A DNA stretch of 45,028 nucleotides, taken from positions 1-45,028 of the forward strand of contig CAMVDV010000025.1 of assembly GCA_947166305.1 (NCBI GenBank). The letters are read 5' to 3'. The number at the start of each line of letters is the position of its first letter. Positions within the stretch are counted from its first letter, which is position 1. The notes beneath the pieces were generated by a model. That model was given only the letters and a program-made list of their open reading frames with translations. It ran no database searches and was not told the origin of the DNA. A program made the translations under genes and the position numbers. Below, piece after piece: positions 39,422 through 45,028 of this stretch. Source of the DNA: an uncultured Prevotellaceae bacterium. Its GTDB lineage: Bacteria; Bacteroidota; Bacteroidia; Bacteroidales; Bacteroidaceae.

Positions 39422-40630
39422 TCACCTTGCAGCAACCTTCGTCACGATGCGTCGTCCGCCCAGTGTCACCTCCACGATGACTATGGAAGGACTCTTTGGA
39501 ATCCTCACGACGATGCCTCGGCCGTCGGCCTGCCTCTCTGCGGCCAACGTGCGTCCTGTAACATCATACACCTTCACGTCCGTCACGTCCTTCAGCTCTT
39601 CCGGCGTTCCGGCAATGTGGAGGATGCCGTCGCGGAGCGTCATCTTGAGCGGCGCGTCCTGCATGGGCGCCTCAATGCCGTCGTAGAAGTCCTGCGTCAT
39701 GAAGTACATCTGGGTAAAACCTCTGATGCGACCGGCCTCGTAGTAACTCATGTAGAGCGTGTCGGCCACAATGCTGGAAGGCGCCTTGTAGTGCAGAACC
39801 TTGCCATCGGCCTCCACGTTTCCGTGTAAGGCACGCAGGTAACCAATCTGATAGCTTGCAGGCAACTCCGTGTCAATCGTCACCACGTCGCCGCCCTTCA
39901 CGATGTGTGCGAGCGGCGGCACAACGTAAGTCGTGTCGCCCACCACGCCATTGGAGAGGACAGCCTGCGTGGTGGCAGCAAGTTCCCTTGGCAGAGCCAC
40001 GCTGTTCGTGTAGCCATCCATCGTTGCCTTCGCGCTGAGCGCGCCGCACTTCAAGCTCACTTCGTTCTCCATGTTCGTGTAGCCTCGCCAGCTTGCCTTC
40101 GCCACGCCAGCATTGGTCACATCGGCATAGAATTGATACACATCGAAGTAGGGAGCGTCCTTACTCAGCTGAAGTCCTGTCCCATTCAAAGTGAAGCTGC
40201 ACGAAGTTATCGAGCAGAACATGGAGAAGTCCTTGATGTAGTTGAATGCGACATTGACAGTCAGATTCTCTGCCTTAGAGAAAGAGAGCTCGTTGATGCT
40301 CTTCAGACTGTTGTAGCTCAAGTCCACATACTCCAAAGAGTCGAGCATGGCAATCGGATGAAGGTCGTTCACCATATTGTCGCTCAGGTCAAGAACCCGT
40401 AACTTGGGCATGAGCATCAAGTCCCGAGTGTCTGTGACGCCCCGTCGGGAAAGGTCGATGTATGTAATCGTGTCCAGTTGTGAAAAGCTGATAGCTGCCT
40501 CATCATCGATGTTGAGATGATGCCGTACAGCTCTTTCCACGGCAGGAGATGTGAAATTTACTTCCTGTCCCTTGACCTCTATCGCCAGTGATAGCATGGC
40601 AAGCAGTATCATCATTATGTAGTTTCTCAT
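39422..40630 (-). CDS. Secreted leucine-rich-repeat protein with C-terminal sorting-like domain
   Basis: A 402-residue protein; the start is the ATG at 40630 (signal peptide MRNYIMMILLAMLSLAIEVK, then GQ), although the frame is open further up into the preceding gene. Leucine-rich repeats are at about 35-130 (DTITYIDLSRRGVTDTRDLM, LRVLDLSDNMVNDLHPIAML, LEYVDLSYNSLKSINELSFS). A beta-rich region follows. The end (VKVYDVTGRTLAAERQADGR, then IPKSPSIVIVEVTLGGRRIV) resembles type A sorting domains of type IX secretion cargo. The gene starts 2 bp after the stop of the 999-residue protein, so it is the third gene of the operon and probably translationally coupled. Confidence 0.85.
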   Translation of the reverse strand: MRNYIMMILLAMLSLAIEVKGQEVNFTSPAVERAVRHHLNIDDEAAISFSQLDTITYIDLSRRGVTDTRDLMLMPKLRVLDLSDNMVNDLHPIAMLDSLEYVDLSYNSLKSINELSFSKAENLTVNVAFNYIKDFSMFCSITSCSFTLNGTGLQLSKDAPYFDVYQFYADVTNAGVAKASWRGYTNMENEVSLKCGALSAKATMDGYTNSVALPRELAATTQAVLSNGVVGDTTYVVPPLAHIVKGGDVVTIDTELPASYQIGYLRALHGNVEADGKVLHYKAPSSIVADTLYMSYYEAGRIRGFTQMYFMTQDFYDGIEAPMQDAPLKMTLRDGILHIAGTPEELKDVTDVKVYDVTGRTLAAERQADGRGIVVRIPKSPSIVIVEVTLGGRRIVTKVAAR

Positions 40631-40632
40631 AG

Positions 40633-43632
40633 CTATTTCTGATTTATGATTGTTAACTTGTTTGCCATACAGTCGCTCAGCAATGTGGTGCCGGATTGAA
40701 GTTCGACAGTCATAGTCGGAACATCGCCACTCATATCCTGCTGTTTGACAAAATGCTTGTCGAGCATGGGAATGTGCATGACGCGGTTGTTCTTCCAAGT
40801 GATTGTCATCCACACTTGCAGCTCCGTACTGCTGATGTTGTTGCCGCCCTTTGGGGTGAAGTCTACGTTTCTTATCACAACATCGTTGCCCTCGGCTTGA
40901 TAGATGCTGATGGGCTTGCTCTCCGGTTTAAAGCTGGACTGGTCGGTTGTCATGTCGAATTTTACTTCACGGATTTGTTGCCAGACTTCAGAAGGCGAGA
41001 AATACTGTATGCTGCCGTCAGAGGTGTATCTGCGTACCCTGATTTTATACATGCCTCCTCCTTTTATCAGTTTTTCATACAAAGCACCGATGTTGCCGGG
41101 AATGGTCATTTCTATTCTGTCTATGGCATTGACCATCGCGTCGGCCAGCTCGAAGTATGATTTGTAAACCTCGAAGGCAGGGTACTTGAAGCCATGTACC
41201 TTCTCATTTACTTTCAGCTTCTCGCTGACTTTCATCACTTGCTTGAACGTTTCGAAGAACTTGTGGTGCTCGTCAACCTCTGTATGAATCCTGTAGAATT
41301 CTTGCAATGTGTTGTGGACATCAAGGATTGCATCGGATATTTTGAAGTTGCTCAAGAGGCTCTTCCCATTTCGTCTGACGTCCTCGACAATGTTGTCGTG
41401 CACATCTCCGATGAAGCAGCTTAGCAGCAATCCAGCTCCATTAGAGCCATTGACGATGATATCTTTTTTGACACCTTCTATGTCAATAGAGCCATTTCCC
41501 AAGTTTTCAATGATTTTGTCGAGCTTGCCTCCGAGAGCATTCAGTTCGAACGCAAACGGGTCGCCCCAGTCCTTCATCCTTTTCAGATATTGAAGAATCT
41601 TCTTGTACTCGCTGATGACATATTCATCTATATTCCCGCTTGGGGTATAGTCGATGGGATTGAAGGTGAGCGTCTGGCGCTCGCCGCCTGCCAAAGGTTT
41701 CAGTTCGTCCGTCCCATCCTTTTTTGAGAAGATGCACACATAAAAATCTCTGTCATCGTCATCATATCCTTTAGGGATGTCTATGATGTCCAGTGCCAAA
41801 GTCTCATGGCCATTCCCGTCGAGGGTGATATGCTTGTTGGCAACAGTCTTATAGTTCGGGCCGCCGTCGAGCCCTGCGTTTGAATGACGCAGATAGTACC
41901 ACAGCGACACGCCTTCGCCTGCTTCCCTGTCATACAAGTCCATCACCTTCTTGCTTATGGCCTTCACGATGATGTTGCCAGACCAGGGAGTGTACCTGTA
42001 TTTGTTATGCACACCTATCTCCCAAGCGTCGGGAGTGAGTGCCACGCCGCTTGTCAGGTTGAGGTCGTAGGCATCGTTGTCCAGCACTTCTTCCGATATG
42101 TTTTCGGAGTCACAGTTGAATCGGTAAGTGTTGTCGGCCGTGTTTTCATTCACTATCAGTTTGACATCATTGAAATGATAGCCTTCGTATTCAATTCCGA
42201 CAGTCAATTCTGTGCCGTACGGTATGCCGGCAATCATGAAATTGCTTGTGTTCATCCGTCTGTAATCGTAAGACGTTTTCGCGATAGGCTGCCCGTTCAC
42301 GGTGATGGCATAGCTTTTATATGCATTATATGGGAATCTTTCTCCGTCCACTGATACAATGCCATAGAAAGTTCCTTTCCCGACCGTGCTTGCTGCCTGC
42401 TCTACCGTCACGGCCATGTCGCCAGAGCGCACTGTCTGCACTACGCCGTCGGCATCGGTATATCTGCCTTCGATGTAATAGGTGTAAGTGCCGGGAGCAG
42501 GTGTATCTACGGACTGCAGGGCAGCCGGGTATTCGGTTGACTCGTTGACGTCCACCTTCCTCTTCGTGCCGCTGGGGTACTGACGGGTCACGATGTAACG
42601 CAGGCCGAAAGGCACAGCTGTGTACTTCAGCGTCACCACGCCGTTCTCGACTGTGGCATTGGCAGCAATCAGAGGGTCGTTCACCTTTGTCTTTGTGAAG
42701 GTGTAGTCGACAGGTCCGTTCCAGATGCCTGCCGAGTTGCCATATTGCACATGAAGGGTATGCTTGCCGTCTGAAAGCTTGCGCGTGTCGAACGTATAAG
42801 GCTGAGTGATGATGTGTCCGGGGTGAGAGACAGACACCACGTCGCCTTCGTCGTTGTCGAACCAATAGGAATGCTCCGTCACGGTCAGAGCCTCTGCCGT
42901 CGCCATATCGATGTTGTACTTCGACTTGACGATGATGGGCATGGAGGTGACGGCGCCGGCGGTGACTTTGCTGTTGCTGACGGGGCGGCAGTAGAGACGA
43001 TGATGGCCGGGAGTGATGCCCGAGAGGTCGAGGTCCTTGACAAAGATGTATTCCTTGCCGTCGTCCGATGGCATACCGCCAACGGTGCGTACGTTGGCGA
43101 AGTCATCGTCTATCCAATACTCCAATTGCGTTGCCCTGCCTGCCGAGAGCTTCAGCACGGGGGCTGAATAGACTGCGCTTTCGCCGCCGCCTGCAAGCGT
43201 TATCCTTATGTTTAGCCTGTGGAAACCAAAGGGATACTTTGTCCCGTTGCGCAGGTCGAGTTCAAAGGCTTGCTCCTCTTCAGTGTTGCCGATGCTGAGG
43301 AAGTCGCGCTGGTCGAAGTTGTCGTCGAACCAGTATTCCATTTGACTGCTCTGTGCCGCCGGTCGCTTCAGGAAGAGCGAACTTGTGACGGCGGAGTACA
43401 TCCCGTCTGACTGCCTGGCACGGATGCTGAACTTATGCACGCCATAGTCAAGCTGGTCAGTGCCGACGCTGAGCGTGAGCGCAGTATTGGTGCCGCTTAG
43501 GCTTCCCGACTGCCGGCCGCTGAAGTTGTCGTCGAACCAGTATTCATATCGTGTCAGCGATTGTGCTTGTGTCAGGACAGGAAGCAGGCAGAGCAGGCAA
43601 GCAAGGATGGGGGTAAATAAATTCCTTCTCAT
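40633..43632 (-). CDS. Large secreted protein with repeated YxYWFDDNF modules
   Basis: A 999-residue exported protein, signal peptide 1-24 (cut after AQ). Four modules of about 70-85 residues start at about residues 29, 98, 170 and 254, each opening with a YWFDD-type motif (YEYWFDDNF, MEYWFDDNF, LEYWIDDDF, HSYWFDND) and containing G-x-H-(K/R/T)-(F/L) later. They read as beta-sandwich adhesin-like modules. Beta domains follow to about 560. The region about 640-860 is helical (EYKKILQYLKRMKDWGDPFA, LQEFYRIHTEVDEHHKFFET), unusual for a pure surface beta protein. The end is beta again. I do not know the family's function. The gene is the second of the operon: 19 bp after the beta-helix gene and 2 bp before the LRR gene. 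Confidence 0.8.
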   Translation of the reverse strand: MRRNLFTPILACLLCLLPVLTQAQSLTRYEYWFDDNFSGRQSGSLSGTNTALTLSVGTDQLDYGVHKFSIRARQSDGMYSAVTSSLFLKRPAAQSSQMEYWFDDNFDQRDFLSIGNTEEEQAFELDLRNGTKYPFGFHRLNIRITLAGGGESAVYSAPVLKLSAGRATQLEYWIDDDFANVRTVGGMPSDDGKEYIFVKDLDLSGITPGHHRLYCRPVSNSKVTAGAVTSMPIIVKSKYNIDMATAEALTVTEHSYWFDNDEGDVVSVSHPGHIITQPYTFDTRKLSDGKHTLHVQYGNSAGIWNGPVDYTFTKTKVNDPLIAANATVENGVVTLKYTAVPFGLRYIVTRQYPSGTKRKVDVNESTEYPAALQSVDTPAPGTYTYYIEGRYTDADGVVQTVRSGDMAVTVEQAASTVGKGTFYGIVSVDGERFPYNAYKSYAITVNGQPIAKTSYDYRRMNTSNFMIAGIPYGTELTVGIEYEGYHFNDVKLIVNENTADNTYRFNCDSENISEEVLDNDAYDLNLTSGVALTPDAWEIGVHNKYRYTPWSGNIIVKAISKKVMDLYDREAGEGVSLWYYLRHSNAGLDGGPNYKTVANKHITLDGNGHETLALDIIDIPKGYDDDDRDFYVCIFSKKDGTDELKPLAGGERQTLTFNPIDYTPSGNIDEYVISEYKKILQYLKRMKDWGDPFAFELNALGGKLDKIIENLGNGSIDIEGVKKDIIVNGSNGAGLLLSCFIGDVHDNIVEDVRRNGKSLLSNFKISDAILDVHNTLQEFYRIHTEVDEHHKFFETFKQVMKVSEKLKVNEKVHGFKYPAFEVYKSYFELADAMVNAIDRIEMTIPGNIGALYEKLIKGGGMYKIRVRRYTSDGSIQYFSPSEVWQQIREVKFDMTTDQSSFKPESKPISIYQAEGNDVVIRNVDFTPKGGNNISSTELQVWMTITWKNNRVMHIPMLDKHFVKQQDMSGDVPTMTVELQSGTTLLSDCMANKLTIINQK

Positions 43633-43651
43633 AGCTTGTCGATTTTAGTGT

Positions 43652-44644
43652 TTATTCACCTGCCTTCACGCGAATCTTGACATTGAGTTTGCCCGAGGCA
43701 TCGGTCTGTTCGTCAATCTTTTTGGCTACAATGAAGGGAACGGGTGCGAGTTGCTTGTCATTGAAACCATCGCCGGCATAGATGCCAAATTGGTTCTCAT
43801 ACTGTTTGTATTCTTCTTTAAAGTGGAAGTCGGAGGTGGGTGTTATTGCGCCGTTATTCCAATTCTCATAAAGGTCAGTTAATGAAGATAAACTATCAAG
43901 TATAATAACATTATCACCTAAATATTGATTAATCGCAACAAAATTATCCGAGAAATGATTGTTACTTCCACGGAATTGACGCCAGTTGTCCAGCCATACA
44001 CAATTTAACAAATTATTTGTGATAATTGTATTGTAAACAGAATTAAAGCTTCCGGTATAAGCATCTGACCAAGTAGGTGCAGTTAAGTTATTATACTTAA
44101 ATTCGCCACCATCTATATTAAAGAACCCTTTCAATACACAGTTTGTAATTTTTACATTTGAATTGCCAAAGCGAGAAGTCTCTCGAATGTAATTTTGATT
44201 TACAACAGTCTCCTGACATGTGCTGTTATTAACCTGTACGCTATTCAGATTGCAATATCTTATCAATACATCATTTACAGATGCTCCTCCTTCGCCGATG
44301 TTGACATCGCCCGTGATGTAACAAGCCATTACTGCACTGCCGCTGCTGCCTTCGTTGAAGAATAGGTTACCGCTGATTGTCGTGACGCCATCGACATTGT
44401 CGTTCTTTGCCTTGTGTCCGATGCCGATGATGGTGAGCTTCTTTGTTATCTTCACATTGTCGGCGATGGGGAAGCCGCCGCCGGGGAGGTAGATGACGCT
44501 GTTGGGGTCTGCGCCTTCGATGGCGGCCTGCAAGGTGCGGTAAAGCTTTGTGCTGCCGCCGGAGCTGACGACTGAAATGTTCTGTGCCATCAATGCTACG
44601 GTACACATCAATGCTGCACACACGAGGAAGAGTTTCTTTTTCAT
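43652..44644 (-). CDS. Secreted right-handed beta-helix-like protein
   Basis: A 330-residue protein. The start is MKKKLFLVCAALMCTVALMA at 44644 (signal peptide, cut after AQ); an upstream ATG at 44698 would place a positively charged extension before it. The mature protein begins with the parallel-beta-helix entry (YRTLQAAIEGADPNSVIYLP, GGGFPIADNVKITKKLTIIG) and has Asn-rich rungs (NCVLKGFFNIDGGEFKYNNL, NTIITNNLLNCVWLDNW). It has no recognised catalytic set, so binding or structural roles are as likely as lyase activity. The first half is higher in GC than the Asn-rich second half, which is more A/T-rich. It is the first gene of a three-gene secreted-protein operon. No TAnnTTTG box was found upstream. 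Confidence 0.8.
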   Translation of the reverse strand: MKKKLFLVCAALMCTVALMAQNISVVSSGGSTKLYRTLQAAIEGADPNSVIYLPGGGFPIADNVKITKKLTIIGIGHKAKNDNVDGVTTISGNLFFNEGSSGSAVMACYITGDVNIGEGGASVNDVLIRYCNLNSVQVNNSTCQETVVNQNYIRETSRFGNSNVKITNCVLKGFFNIDGGEFKYNNLTAPTWSDAYTGSFNSVYNTIITNNLLNCVWLDNWRQFRGSNNHFSDNFVAINQYLGDNVIILDSLSSLTDLYENWNNGAITPTSDFHFKEEYKQYENQFGIYAGDGFNDKQLAPVPFIVAKKIDEQTDASGKLNVKIRVKAGE

Positions 44645-44753
44645 AATTGTTTTGGTTTTTAAGTTAATAAATAAGGTTTGTTTTATGTCTTTTGTCACGC
44701 AGAAAGCTCGGAAAGGAATTGTGTCTCTGATTGTTACTATTCAGCGAATCATA

Positions 44754-44844
44754 TTGAGGAGTGCCCTATCGGGCAGAAATCCAACAAATCGATTCAAATC
44801 TGTCAAATCTTTATAGTTATTGCCTATAGATTTGTTTTATTTGT
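44754..44844. repeat. 91-bp direct repeat, copy 1
   Basis: It starts TTGAGGAGTGCCCTATCGGG and ends TTTGTTTTATTTGT. It is identical to 44884-44974, with an offset of 130 bp. It carries a TGCCC-TATC-GGGCA hairpin and AAATCTG/AAATCTT words. It lies upstream of the three-gene secreted operon. Confidence 0.95.
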
Positions 44845-44883
44845 AAAGATTTGAAAGATTTCTCGCCGCAGGCGACTCTCATG

Positions 44884-44974
44884 TTGAGGAGTGCCCTATC
44901 GGGCAGAAATCCAACAAATCGATTCAAATCTGTCAAATCTTTATAGTTATTGCCTATAGATTTGTTTTATTTGT
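44884..44974. repeat. 91-bp direct repeat, copy 2
   Basis: It is identical to copy 1. The 39 bp between them contain TCGCCGCAGGCGA, another small hairpin. The rest of the gap from 44645 to 45028 holds no gene I can support. Confidence 0.95.
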
Positions 44975-45028
44975 TATTGCTGTCCGCTAAAAGTCCAATG
45001 AGCACAAATTATCGTCCGCAATGCCGAT

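Noticed and set aside
44754..44974. Attachment sites of an integrated element
   Set aside because: The copies are only 130 bp apart, with no integrase or tRNA at the border within the window.

Overview
The window reads as chromosomal DNA from a Bacteroidales bacterium, most likely Prevotellaceae, though genus cannot be fixed from sequence alone. The evidence is a 287-residue primary sigma factor without region 1.1, about a dozen gene or tRNA starts preceded by the Bacteroidetes -7 box TAnnTTTG, absence of Shine-Dalgarno sequences at most starts, FISUMP-type lipoproteins, C-terminal tails resembling type IX secretion sorting domains, and a TonB-receptor-like outer-membrane barrel. No insertion sequence, phage or conjugative gene was seen; most of the window is ordinary chromosome.

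Layout. 1-3.6 kb: TRL-like lipoprotein, lemA with an M48 protease, rpoD. 3.6-4.7 kb: an LRR gene remnant and a YoeB-type toxin-antitoxin pair. 4.9-8.7 kb: gltX and a PgpH-like 7TM-HD phosphohydrolase in divergent orientation. 8.7-12.3 kb: an outer-membrane barrel protein with a small secreted protein behind it. 12.7-15.6 kb: a three-gene operon with overlapping ends (ECF sigma factor, single-pass membrane protein, secreted 535-residue protein). 15.7-19.4 kb: tRNA-Leu, a fasciclin lipoprotein and a frameshifted FISUMP lipoprotein. 19.5-26.8 kb: a small-molecule kinase, an MG2-type protein, a CotH-family protein and a SpoU methyltransferase. 26.8-29.9 kb: a DUF4954 beta-helix protein, then queD-queE of preQ0 synthesis. 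30-35 kb: a second FISUMP lipoprotein and an aminotransferase / phenylacetate-CoA ligase / ACT operon. 35.5-39.4 kb: rubrerythrin, tRNA-Gly, a six-hairpin glycosidase lipoprotein and a YhhN-family membrane protein. 39.4-44.6 kb: an operon of three secreted proteins (beta-helix, repeat protein, LRR protein), followed by a long direct repeat at the window edge.

The most unusual content lies between and inside genes. Eight separate loci carry tandem arrays with a unit of exactly 22 bp. The sequence differs from locus to locus, but the best-preserved units share one plan: a 6-bp arm, a 6-bp centre often containing CGTG or CATG, an inverted 6-bp arm and a 4-bp spacer. One array lies inside a coding region. 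A second family is a GC-rich palindromic element (core CCCCCTAAAGGGGG) that sits in frame inside a SpoU methyltransferase and, diverged, inside the membrane protein of the ECF operon. A third class consists of spacers built from degenerate 6-10 bp words directly before start codons, often with the reverse complement nearby. The promoters of DUF4954 and queDE are inverted copies of one another over 47 bp. I regard the 22-bp arrays as the best candidate for something undescribed.
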